A DNA stretch of 64,000 nt from Thiothrix fructosivorans (GTDB lineage Bacteria; Pseudomonadota; Gammaproteobacteria; Thiotrichales; Thiotrichaceae): assembly GCF_017349355.1 (NCBI RefSeq), contig NZ_JAFMPM010000004.1, positions 89,579 through 153,578 of the forward strand, given 5' to 3'. Numbering within the stretch: the stretch's first letter is position 1; every line of letters begins with the position of its first letter. Of this stretch, positions 8,178-18,525 are shown piece by piece. The position numbers and the translations under genes are program-made. The notes under the pieces were generated by a model. It was not told where the DNA came from. It ran no database searches and saw only the letters and a program-made list of their open reading frames with translations.

Positions 8178-8852
8178 GTGTATGATGGATTATCAGCTTT
8201 TGGGTGTTTTAAACGCTTACCTCAAGAACAACGCCGGTACTTGTTACAAGATGCCCGTCCCGTCACCGTACCCCGTCTAGAACGGTTGTTTGAGGCCGGA
8301 AACCTGCCTGCTGGGGTGTTTTGTTTAAAAGCGGGCAGTATCAGGATTGGTATCGTTGCCGATAGCGGTCATGAGCGCACCATTGATGTGGTGTTGCCCG
8401 GTGGAACCTTCGGGGAAGCCAGTATTTTCAAATCCTCTGAAGCACCTGTGTACGCTCAGGCGCTTATACAGTCAGATTTACTGTGTATCAGCAATGAAAC
8501 CATACTAACAGGTATTCAACAATGGCCAGAAATGGCAACGGTCTTTCTGGAGTTGGCCTGTACACGCATCAACCAATTACTGGCGGGCATGTATGTTTGC
8601 TGTTTGCGTAACGCCCATCAACGGGTGAATGATTTTTTACTGAAAAATGCCCAACCTGTGGGGGGGAGTCGGATTCAGGGAATAGTCTCCTTGTTGGTCA
8701 GCAAGTCCGTGGTGGCATCCAGCTTGAACCTGACTCCCGAAACCTTTTCACGCGAACTCCACTCATTGTCCGACCAAGGTTTAATCAAGGTGGAGCGTGC
8801 CTTGATTCACGTTTACGATCTTGAAAAACTGCGTCGCCAGGGCATTGCTTAG
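8178..8852 (+). CDS. Second Crp/Fnr family regulator
   Basis: A 224-residue Crp/Fnr protein divergent from the one at 7387. It has the effector-domain pattern DVVLPGGTFGEASIF near residue 75 and the recognition helix SSLNLTPETFSRELHSL with the same E-x-x-S-R contacts, so it may bind the same boxes. The start is GTG at 8178, with AGGAA 8 bases upstream. It lacks an FNR cysteine cluster. It is monocistronic and has its own FNR/Dnr box at 8101, consistent with a regulatory cascade. The effector is not deducible. Confidence 0.82.
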   Translation: MYDGLSAFGCFKRLPQEQRRYLLQDARPVTVPRLERLFEAGNLPAGVFCLKAGSIRIGIVADSGHERTIDVVLPGGTFGEASIFKSSEAPVYAQALIQSDLLCISNETILTGIQQWPEMATVFLELACTRINQLLAGMYVCCLRNAHQRVNDFLLKNAQPVGGSRIQGIVSLLVSKSVVASSLNLTPETFSRELHSLSDQGLIKVERALIHVYDLEKLRRQGIA

Positions 8853-8863
8853 GGGCAACGTCT

Positions 8864-9103
8864 ACATGCTGCTAGACAGACCTTGCCGACCACCCCATCG
8901 CCTTCCCCACCACAGGTGTCATGGCAGATGCGCCGAATTACACCCTGTGGAATACAGGGGTACGCAAAGCGGTCAGCAAACATCTGGAAATAGGTGTCTG
9001 GATTGAAAACCTGACTGATGTACGGCTGGAAGAAAAATCCACCGCTTTCCGCCATGAGGAATACCTACGTACCTTGCGGCTGGAATTGAAGGAGATTTCT
9101 TAA
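8864..9103 (+). pseudogene. 3' remnant of a TonB-dependent receptor
   Basis: Bases 8921-9103 translate as the last 60 residues of a receptor (APNYTLWNTGVRKAV, IENLTDVRLEEKSTAFRHEE), nearly identical to the end of the gene at 2972-4885. Weaker similarity extends back to about 8864 (CTTGCCGACCACCCC versus the same place in the full gene). There is no signal peptide, plug or start. It appears to be what remains of a second receptor copy after a deletion or recombination. Confidence 0.85.
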
Positions 9104-9109
9104 ATAAAC

Positions 9110-9145
9110 GGAGAGCAGGTTATTATAGCCTGCCCTCCTTTCCTT
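9110..9145. terminator. Hairpin terminator between receptor remnant and nirS
   Basis: GGAG-A-GCAGG pairs with CCTGC-C-CTCC around an 8-9 base loop, followed on the plus strand by TTTCCTTTC. It lies between convergent ends and could serve both strands. Confidence 0.65.
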
Positions 9146-9161
9146 TCTAGCGTGTTTAGTA

Positions 9162-10991
<1,830 letters not shown>

Positions 10992-11013
10992 CTACGCTGA
11001 ATAGGGTTATTCC

Positions 11014-11027
11014 TTGACTTGAATCAA
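11014..11027 (-). promoter_or_regulatory. FNR/Dnr box of nirS
   Basis: TTGACTTGAATCAA, centred about 80 bases upstream of the nirS ATG, as expected for a class II activated promoter with an untranslated leader of about 40 bases. Confidence 0.82.
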
Positions 11028-11144
11028 GCGGCTTTTTTTGAAAAATCAAGCTCATCTAGCTCTGTCCCCTATTACCACTTCCCCGCTTGTGCCAAGGCTG
11101 AACCATAAATCCCAACTGGTGTTTGCTGGACAAACTTAGCAAGA

Positions 11145-11158
11145 TTGATTCAGGTCAA
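11145..11158 (-). promoter_or_regulatory. Distal FNR/Dnr box upstream of nirS
   Basis: TTGATTCAGGTCAA, centred about 211 bases upstream of the nirS ATG and just after the stop of the small NosZ-like gene. It may drive a second nirS promoter. Confidence 0.7.
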
Positions 11159-11162
11159 GCTA

Positions 11163-11453
11163 TCAGTAGCCTTGCCATGTTCCTATATCAGGCGTTGAAA
11201 TTGGATTCAGCATTTTGAGGCTAGTGATTGTGGCAAAATTATTACCGCGATGGCTGTTAGTATTGGTGGTCATAGCTAGGTATTCATCGCGCCCACCAGT
11301 GGGAATATAGGTTTGGGCGGCTACCAAGATGTCTTTTTCAGGCAGTCCACGAGCCTTCATTACATCCTGAAGGGTGGCTTCTGACCAAACTAACCCCGGT
11401 AGAACCGCAGTCGTAGCTACGGCTACTGCCAGCAATCTTTTTTGAAGTTTCAT
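11163..11453 (-). CDS. Small exported NosZ-N-terminus-like protein
   Basis: A 96-residue protein with a clear signal peptide (1-24, ending VWS). The mature part, DVMKARGLPEKDILVAAQTY then IPTGGRDEYLAM and a final WQGY, closely follows the first residues of the mature clade II (Sec-type) nitrous oxide reductase, where a similar ARGL-DxxAAxxTYxPTG-DEY stretch ends at PWQGYGY. Here a stop follows WQGY, and no copper-site residues of NosZ exist anywhere in the window. It has its own FNR/Dnr box (11554). It may be a truncated nosZ or a genuine small protein; the intact signal and promoter favour expression. Confidence 0.6.
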   Translation of the reverse strand: MKLQKRLLAVAVATTAVLPGLVWSEATLQDVMKARGLPEKDILVAAQTYIPTGGRDEYLAMTTNTNSHRGNNFATITSLKMLNPISTPDIGTWQGY

Positions 11454-11553
11454 ATCACTGTGTCTTGAAGTCTGGAATAGGTCGGGTAACGCACTGGAAA
11501 TACTGCTTCATTTCAAACAGTTGGCATTGTGAAATCACGCCGCCCGTTACACC

Positions 11554-11567
11554 TTGACCTGAGTTAA
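11554..11567 (-). promoter_or_regulatory. FNR/Dnr box of the NosZ-like small gene
   Basis: TTGACCTGAGTTAA, one base off consensus, centred about 107 bases upstream of the ATG at 11453. Confidence 0.7.
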
Positions 11568-11587
11568 GCCGAGGACGGCGGCAAAAT

Positions 11588-12799
11588 TCAGCCGTACTTC
11601 CCATCAATCCGTGGCTTGACCAGCATCGGCAAATACTGCCAGACAAACAGGCTGAAGGCGGCTATCCACAGCAATTGTGCCGCCAGTATCCACACCGCAT
11701 GGAATGGCGGGAACAGCCACACCGCCACCACCCGGACAAATGCGCCGCAGAACAGCAACAGGAATACTGGGATGACGCTACGCGGCGGGGCAAACACATT
11801 GCGCCCGGTATGCCCCAGACTTACCCGCGCCATCATCCCGACCGTCATCATCGCAATGCCGCCATAGGCAAAAGCATGTACCGCCAGCCAAGGAGAAACA
11901 CCAGCCACCACCGTGAGGAATTTCAGCAAGAAACCCAACAACAACCAGCCATAAGCCAAATACAGCACCCACAACAGCGGCTTTTGCCAGATATTGGGGT
12001 GATGCCAGCCTGCCAGACGGATGCCGTGTAACCCAACTTGCACCAAGGCAAGCGCAGCAACGCAATAAGCAGCACTGGCACTGCCAGTCCCCAACACCAG
12101 CAAATCCGCCAAAGCAAAAGCCACAAACAACCCCATGCTGAGGCGGTCTACCCACACGTTGTTACGCGCCTCAAACGGGCAACCCACCCCACGTTCGATA
12201 AAAAACGGGATGACCCGCCGCCCCATCGTAAAGATCAGCGCCAGAATGATGTAGAAACCGGCATACAGACCCAGTTGCATCCCTACCGGCCAGTACCCCA
12301 GCAAGCCCAAATAGAAAACCGCATTAGCCACCAGCAGCAAGGCAACCTCGCCTACAATAGCCAGATGCTGCCACTGTTTTACCCAGACAATCGGTTGCGC
12401 TGTTGCCACCAGCAGCCACAATAGGAACAGCGTATCCGCCAGTACTGTAAACGCCAGCGGCAAGCCCGTGAAAGGCAGCATACGAGCCAGCAACCAGACA
12501 CCCACCAACCCCAGCAAAGGCAAACCGTGCAAGGTCTGTTGCCCCGTCCAGTTCTTGATGGCAGTCAGCAGAAAACCAGCCGCCACTGCCACTGCATAGC
12601 CGAATACCATTTCATGGGCGTGCCAGATGATGGCAGGATAATCAGCAGGTAAACCAGCCCAGCCAAAGCTATAAATTCCTGTCCACAGCACCATGCCGAT
12701 CACTGCAAACAATCCCGCAGCGAGGAAAAAAGGCCGGAAGCCGAGGTGGGAAAGCGCATACTTGCCCGTCACGGGCGGTTCAATATTCAATTTGATCAT
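11588..12799 (-). CDS. nnrS: NnrS family haem/copper membrane protein
   Basis: A 403-residue polytopic protein with about 12 membrane segments. The NnrS signatures GFRPFFLAAGLFA, IIWHAHEMVFGYA, GRRVIPFFIERG and GMMARVSLGHTGR are present. NnrS proteins bind haem and copper and relieve NO or nitrosative stress (family knowledge). I use the ATG at 12799 (MIKLNIEPP); the stop of the upstream Fe-S gene overlaps it (ATGA). The two genes form an operon behind the box at 13823. Confidence 0.9.
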   Translation of the reverse strand: MIKLNIEPPVTGKYALSHLGFRPFFLAAGLFAVIGMVLWTGIYSFGWAGLPADYPAIIWHAHEMVFGYAVAVAAGFLLTAIKNWTGQQTLHGLPLLGLVGVWLLARMLPFTGLPLAFTVLADTLFLLWLLVATAQPIVWVKQWQHLAIVGEVALLLVANAVFYLGLLGYWPVGMQLGLYAGFYIILALIFTMGRRVIPFFIERGVGCPFEARNNVWVDRLSMGLFVAFALADLLVLGTGSASAAYCVAALALVQVGLHGIRLAGWHHPNIWQKPLLWVLYLAYGWLLLGFLLKFLTVVAGVSPWLAVHAFAYGGIAMMTVGMMARVSLGHTGRNVFAPPRSVIPVFLLLFCGAFVRVVAVWLFPPFHAVWILAAQLLWIAAFSLFVWQYLPMLVKPRIDGKYG

Positions 12800-13743
12800 G
12801 GGGACTTCTTCTTGCCATGTTGAAAACAATTTGCTGGAGGGTTCGTCGCCACCCCAGCATCCTTTGCCACTGCCTTGGCACACTCGCCATCCACCCATTG
12901 CAGCAGGGAAACTCCACTGGCGTGTTCCTGTACCTTCCCGCAGGCATCAATGCAGCTATGGCACTGGGTGCAGGTGAACATATTGCGCTTGATAGTGCGC
13001 GGTTTCAGACGCATCGGGCAGGCATGTTCACAAGACGCATCGCAATCGCTGCACAGCTTGGCGCGTTTACTATCGAAACCCACCACCAACGCCTTGCGGT
13101 TACCCATCCAGATAAAGCTTTGTGCCAGACCAATGGCACAGCCAAAGCGGCAGAACAAATGGCGTGCCAAAGTAAACTCAAGGATGAGTAACAACGTACC
13201 CATGCCAATAAAAATGGCTTGGTTGCGGGTCAGCGAAAACGTCAGCAGGTTGGTGTAAATTTCTTTTGGTGGCAACAAGTAGGTCAATAACACCACCGCC
13301 CAGAGAAAAGAAACCAGCCCGACTACCAGCACGGTCACAGGCCAATACCAAGAATTACGGGGAATATGCTTACCATCCGATTGGTGTTCTGGCAGAGGTT
13401 GTTTCTCCCACAGGCTAGGTTTGCCAGATGCCCGCCTCATCAGGGCGTTGATAATCTCCACCACCGCGAAATGCGGGCAAAGCCAGCCGCAGTATAAACG
13501 CCCATATTTCCATGAAATCCAGCCCCCTACACCGACTACCAGAAAAATAGGCATGAATATACGTAAAAAGATGCTGCCAACCATTTGCAGGCTGTCCGAT
13601 TGTGCCGTGAAACCAAGCTGCCACGGTTCCCCCAGAAAAAACAGGTGGTTGGCGTTCAGGTCAAAGCGGAACGAATCTAGCGGTGGAGCGAGGATAAATA
13701 GGAGGAAAAAAGCCAGCCGGGATAGCGTGCGGTAATGCTGCAT
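12796..13743 (-). CDS. Membrane 4Fe-4S ferredoxin protein (NapH/NosR-C-terminal/CcoG-like)
   Basis: A 315-residue polyferredoxin with about five membrane segments. YGRLYCGWLCP near residue 85 is the CxxxCP motif of NapH/NosR/CcoG proteins, and SDCDASCEHACPM plus CTQCHSCIDAC give two cluster sites near the C-terminus. Such proteins move electrons across or along the membrane or handle copper. It is coupled to nnrS, so a role in NO detoxification or metal-site maintenance is plausible. AGGTG is 6 bases before the ATG at 13743; GTG at 13752 is an unlikely alternative. Confidence 0.85.
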   Translation of the reverse strand: MQHYRTLSRLAFFLLFILAPPLDSFRFDLNANHLFFLGEPWQLGFTAQSDSLQMVGSIFLRIFMPIFLVVGVGGWISWKYGRLYCGWLCPHFAVVEIINALMRRASGKPSLWEKQPLPEHQSDGKHIPRNSWYWPVTVLVVGLVSFLWAVVLLTYLLPPKEIYTNLLTFSLTRNQAIFIGMGTLLLILEFTLARHLFCRFGCAIGLAQSFIWMGNRKALVVGFDSKRAKLCSDCDASCEHACPMRLKPRTIKRNMFTCTQCHSCIDACGKVQEHASGVSLLQWVDGECAKAVAKDAGVATNPPANCFQHGKKKSP

Positions 13744-13822
13744 ACTCAACACCTAAAGTTCATTCGGAAAATGTCATCACAATTGTTGAGTAATAAACTA
13801 AGAAAAGAGGCTGCTATGCGCC

Positions 13823-13836
13823 TTGACCCAAGTCAA
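13823..13836 (-). promoter_or_regulatory. FNR/Dnr box of the polyferredoxin-nnrS operon
   Basis: TTGACCCAAGTCAA, centred about 87 bases upstream of the polyferredoxin start. Confidence 0.82.
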
Positions 13837-13851
13837 GCTTGCTGGACATGC

Positions 13852-13881
13852 AAAAACCGGCGGGCATATATCACCAGCCGG
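13852..13881 (-). terminator. Rho-independent terminator after the four-helix protein
   Basis: On the minus strand CCGGC pairs with GCCGG (stem extended past one mismatch), followed by TTTTT, 28 bases after the stop of the gene at 13909. Confidence 0.75.
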
Positions 13882-13908
13882 TAACTTTTCAGGCTCTACC
13901 TATGAAGG

Positions 13909-14376
13909 TTATTTTGCACCTGCCTCTAGTTTTGCTGCTGGATCAGGTTTTGCACCCAATTCGGAGAGTGTCCCTTTCATCGCTTTCATTCGTTCTGCCT
14001 GAACGGTTATGGCCAATTTCTTGGCATCTTCCACTTTTCCGGCTTTGATGGCGGGAATAATTTCATCGTCACGGGTCTTTTTGAACTCGCCCCAGACTTT
14101 GTTAAACGCTTCCAGTTTTGTCACCTGTTCCGGCAATGTCCCCTTATCAGCCAAGGCAGCAGCAACACCGTCATCCACACCCTTGGTCGCCTTGGTGATC
14201 TCCTCCTGATACTTGTCTTGGGCGGCAGCATCGGGAGTACCAATCATAGCCACCAGATTCTCACGGGCGGTCATTAAGGATGTCTTAATGGCATCGGCAT
14301 CTACCGCAGCCTGAGCCATCTGGGTAAACAGCAAAGAAACCAACAGTGTCGTAAACACCTGTATTATCTTCTTCAT
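13909..14376 (-). CDS. Stand-alone periplasmic four-helix-bundle (4HB-like) protein
   Basis: A 155-residue exported protein: signal peptide 1-23 (ending AQA), then an all-helical mature region. The pattern IKTSLMTARENLVAMIG, WGEFKKTRDDEIIPAIKAGK and AERMKAMKGTLSELG resembles the 4HB ligand-binding domain of chemoreceptors, but here there is no membrane anchor, HAMP or signalling domain. No CxxCH occurs, so it is not cytochrome c-prime despite similar size and context. An FNR/Dnr box lies at 14494 and a terminator follows. It is perhaps a periplasmic ligand-binding or buffering protein; function unknown. Confidence 0.65.
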   Translation of the reverse strand: MKKIIQVFTTLLVSLLFTQMAQAAVDADAIKTSLMTARENLVAMIGTPDAAAQDKYQEEITKATKGVDDGVAAALADKGTLPEQVTKLEAFNKVWGEFKKTRDDEIIPAIKAGKVEDAKKLAITVQAERMKAMKGTLSELGAKPDPAAKLEAGAK

Positions 14377-14493
14377 AATCCTATCCTTTTAGCAAAAGAG
14401 AAGTTAAGAACGTTACACAACAAAATATAAATCCAAGCAAGGCATGGTTTAATTTTACACAGAAATGCTATGCTTTCAGGAGGCTGAACCACA

Positions 14494-14507
14494 TTGACTT
14501 GAGTCAA
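14494..14507 (-). promoter_or_regulatory. FNR/Dnr box of the four-helix protein gene
   Basis: TTGACTTGAGTCAA, a perfect palindrome centred about 124 bases upstream of the ATG at 14376. Confidence 0.82.
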
Positions 14508-14535
14508 GCCAAATTCTGGTAAAGCAAAGCGGCTG

Positions 14536-15255
14536 CTATGCACCTTGCCCCAATTCAAGCTCATCCAGCCATGCGCCGATCACTGCTTCACCAGCCTGAC
14601 ACAAGGCTGCACCATACTCTACGGCTTGCTGGCGTAATGACGACAGGTCAACCCCGGCATTCAATAACTCGGCGCAATGCCCAATCAACCATTGTTCAAT
14701 ACGGCGAGCATCCGCTTCTAGATGAAATTGCAAGGCCAGCGCATGATTGCCCACGCTAAATGCCTGATGCGGACACAGCGGTGTTTGTGCCAATGCCGCC
14801 AACCCCGCCGGAATCTCAAACTGATCACCATGCCAATGCAGGACAGGCAAATCCGCTGGCAGATATTGCAACGTCGACTCGCTACCCGCTGCCGTCAAGG
14901 TCAACGGCGCAAAGCCAATTTCCTTAGCAGGCATCGGCGCAACCCGAGCACCCAAAGCACGGGCCATCAATTGCGCACCCAGACAGATGCCCAGTGTGGG
15001 TAAACCTTGCCGTAAACGTTCGGTAATTAACGCCATTTCATCCGCAAGGAAGGGGTATAAAGCGTCGTCATATGCCCCAATCGGTGCGCCTAATACCACT
15101 AGCAAACCAATCTGGACATTGTGCAGGGCGGTCAGTGAATCGACCCCAACATCACAATAACGCAGGGAGTAACCACGCTGTTCCAGCACGGGTTGCAGCG
15201 TTCCCATATCTTCAAACGCCACATGACGGATGGCAACTACGGTTTTGTGTGGCAT
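14536..15255 (-). CDS. Class I glutamine amidotransferase (GMP synthase-like)
   Basis: A 239-residue GATase1 protein. The catalytic cysteine is in LPTLGICLGAQLMARALG near residue 93, and the His/Glu pair in LALQFHLEAD near residue 176. No synthetase domain is fused. Family members hydrolyse glutamine or related gamma-glutamyl compounds; the substrate is unknown. AAGGAG lies 7 bases before the ATG. It is separated from norB by a strong terminator and has no FNR box of its own that I can see. Confidence 0.85.
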   Translation of the reverse strand: MPHKTVVAIRHVAFEDMGTLQPVLEQRGYSLRYCDVGVDSLTALHNVQIGLLVVLGAPIGAYDDALYPFLADEMALITERLRQGLPTLGICLGAQLMARALGARVAPMPAKEIGFAPLTLTAAGSESTLQYLPADLPVLHWHGDQFEIPAGLAALAQTPLCPHQAFSVGNHALALQFHLEADARRIEQWLIGHCAELLNAGVDLSSLRQQAVEYGAALCQAGEAVIGAWLDELELGQGA

Positions 15256-15277
15256 AACAACACTCCTTGGCTAACAT

Positions 15278-15310
15278 AAAAAAACCGGCTGGAGAGAAGT
15301 CTTCAGCCGG
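15278..15310 (-). terminator. Rho-independent terminator after norB
   Basis: On the minus strand CCGGCTG and CAGCCGG form a 7-bp stem around a 12-base loop, followed by seven Ts. It ends the norCB transcript. Confidence 0.9.
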
Positions 15311-15380
15311 AGTGAATACCGTCTTTAGTACACATTTACCACCAAAGGAGTCGACGGCTCGATACTACAGAAGGGGTTGC

Positions 15381-16766
<1,386 letters not shown>

Positions 16767-17201
16767 TTAACCCTGAATATTCGGTGGCCAATTATTGGTG
16801 TTGATTTCACTGGCATATTTCAGGAATTCAACAATTTCATCCAGTTCTGCATCGGTAAAATTGAATTGCGGCATACTGCGACGACCGGGAATACCATCCA
16901 CTGGTCGGCTACGAATGAAGCCTTTGATCGCTTCTTTGTTTTCGCCGAAACGCTTGTAGACGTTGCCGAGTTCCGGGGCGAAATACGCACCTTCACCCAG
17001 CAGGGTATGGCAACCGATGCAGTTATTGCGTTCCCACAAGCGTTTGCCTGCGGAAACTTGCGGGGTGATGTTTTGATGGTTGTCACGCGCAGGCCAAGCG
17101 TTGTGCGTGTCAAAGGTTAGGGCAAGAAATAACAGCAGGAAAAAGGCCGAGCCGCCGTAGTAAATATTTCTCGCCATGCTTTTGGTGAAAACTTCCTGCA
17201 T
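16767..17201 (-). CDS. norC: Nitric oxide reductase cytochrome c subunit NorC
   Basis: A 144-residue membrane-anchored cytochrome. One N-terminal membrane segment (14-30) is followed by a periplasmic haem c domain with NNCIGCHTLLGEGAYFAPELG at 59-79; the methionine ligand is in GRRSMPQF. It passes electrons to NorB. The FNR/Dnr box at 17274 is centred about 80 bases upstream. An internal start at MARNIYYGG is possible, but GGAGGG precedes the first ATG. Confidence 0.95.
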   Translation of the reverse strand: MQEVFTKSMARNIYYGGSAFFLLLFLALTFDTHNAWPARDNHQNITPQVSAGKRLWERNNCIGCHTLLGEGAYFAPELGNVYKRFGENKEAIKGFIRSRPVDGIPGRRSMPQFNFTDAELDEIVEFLKYASEINTNNWPPNIQG

Positions 17202-17273
17202 GGTGTGAGTCCCTCCGTATTTGCAAAGTGTCGAACACAGGCTAAGGCTAAGGGATCGGCGCGGAGGGTCGCC

Positions 17274-17287
17274 TTGATGCAGATCAA
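17274..17287 (-). promoter_or_regulatory. FNR/Dnr box of norCB
   Basis: TTGATGCAGATCAA, same 14-mer as at 8101, centred about 79 bases upstream of the norC ATG. The plasmid-derived sequence begins almost directly behind it. Confidence 0.85.
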
Positions 17288-17317
17288 GCGCTACAATTGG
17301 GATTGCTTGGCTCGATC

Positions 17318-17632
17318 AACCCGCAGCGGCACGGAACTGCGCCACGTCATTTTTCTGGATGAGGCGCACAAGTTTTTCAGTAAGGATAACGATGACATTA
17401 TCAATGTGATGGCGCGGGAAGCCCGCAAGTTTGGCATTGAGTTATGGTGCGCCAGCCAAAACCCGACAGATTTCCCGGATAGTTTTCTCACCAATGTGGG
17501 GCTACGCTGATTTGGTGGCTGCACGGTAGCCATTGGCAACGGGCAACCAGCAAGCTGCGCATCAGTCTGGAGACGCTGAAACACATCAGGCCGAAGCAGG
17601 TGGTGGTGCGGCAGTTTTGCCAACCCTCTGGA
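17318..17632 (+). pseudogene. Fragment of a DUF87/HerA-like ATPase, frameshifted
   Basis: Bases 17318-17505 encode the C-terminal half of a conjugation/HerA-type ATPase (HVIFLDEAHKFF Walker B, then INVMAREARKFGIELWCASQ). At about 17503 the frame shifts and continues in another frame with SKLRISLETLKHIRP and QVVVRQFCQP. No start or Walker A remains. The reading runs straight into the higB remnant, so a deletion fused the two. Confidence 0.6.
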
Positions 17633-17825
17633 GTTGAAAGCCGTGTTTCCCAGTCTGGATAATTTTCGTTACAAGGACAAATGATGGGTTATCGACATTG
17701 GCGGCAGTAACCTGCGCTTACTGGCCTTCATTGAGTTCCGCGATAACCGTATGTATGTGAAACATATTGTTACCCACGCCGACTATGACAAGCTCTGCAA
17801 GAAATATGCACGGGAGGCAGATTGA
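17615..17825 (+). pseudogene. HigB-type toxin remnant with in-frame stop
   Basis: In frame with the TGA at 17823 the sequence reads NPLELKAVFPSLDNFRYKDK, then a TGA, then WVIDIGGSNLRLLAFIEFR and KHIVTHADYDKLCKKYA, which is the C-terminal two thirds of a HigB mRNA interferase. The start and first third are missing and the TGA interrupts it, so no toxin is expected. The stop overlaps the antitoxin ATG (TGATG), the normal higB-higA junction. Confidence 0.75.
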
Positions 17826-18283
17826 TGGACTTTGCGTCTGTAAAAATCAAGGCGAAAGAACTTTTCGCACAAGCCAGCTTCCTTACTGAGATTCGGGATG
17901 ATGCTGACTATAAAAATGCACTGGCATTGATGGAAGAGTTGCTGGAGGATTATGACGAACACCGCACCTTGATCGGTATTCTCGCTCATGCGATTGAGGA
18001 ATGGGAAAATACCGCACCGGAATTTGCTGAATTTAACCAGCGGGTGGCGCAACTGGATGATGGGGTGGCAGTGCTGAGGACGCTAATCGACCAATACCAG
18101 CTTAAAGCCGAAGACCTGAAAGAAGAAATTGGTAGTAAGAGTTTGGTTTCGATGATCCTGAATGGCTCGCGCAACATGACCCGTGAACATATCCAAGCAT
18201 TGTCTTTGCGGTTCAAGCTGAATCCTGCGATTTTTTTCCATACAACGGGATTACGGTTGGTCTCAACGTCAAGGACAACGTAG
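17825..18283 (+). CDS. higA: HigA-type antitoxin (XRE helix-turn-helix)
   Basis: A 152-residue antitoxin: an N-terminal helical region rich in acidic residues and a C-terminal XRE-like segment (EIGSKSLVSMILNGSRNMTREHIQALSLRF) near 110-140, as in HigA proteins that pair with HigB. The frame is open, but its toxin partner upstream is broken, so it is now an orphan. The last dozen residues (RLVSTSRTT) may reflect a changed C-terminus at the scar. Confidence 0.8.
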   Translation: MDFASVKIKAKELFAQASFLTEIRDDADYKNALALMEELLEDYDEHRTLIGILAHAIEEWENTAPEFAEFNQRVAQLDDGVAVLRTLIDQYQLKAEDLKEEIGSKSLVSMILNGSRNMTREHIQALSLRFKLNPAIFFHTTGLRLVSTSRTT

Positions 18284-18525
18284 CTAGGCATACTTTTCGT
18301 TGTACAAACGGAATCACCCTGCCCGAAAAACCTACCCGCATCTCAACAAACTCACCCTTTTTTCCGGGTCGTAGCTGAGCATGGGTCTGTCGCTGCCGTA
18401 AAATGCAGTTGGTCAAACAGGGTGTTCTCCGCCACCCATTCCGCCACTTCCAACATATCTTCATCTTCAACAATGAAATCGACGGCTGCGCCTAAGCGGC
18501 GGCAAATAGGGTTGCCTAGATAATA
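18284..18525 (-). pseudogene. Degenerate gene remnant, unrecognised
   Basis: Minus-strand codons around 18400-18505 give a protein-like stretch (FIVEDEDMLEVAEWVAE), which continues only through frame changes (FYGSDRP in another frame). No start or full domain is visible. I take it as debris in the scar between the nor genes and the conjugation genes. Confidence 0.4.

Noticed and set aside
8178..8852. An oxygen-sensing FNR orthologue
   Set aside because: The N-terminal cysteine cluster required for a 4Fe-4S sensor is missing in both Crp/Fnr proteins.
13909..14376. Cytochrome c-prime
   Set aside because: Size, helix content and context fit, but no CxxCH haem motif exists in the protein.
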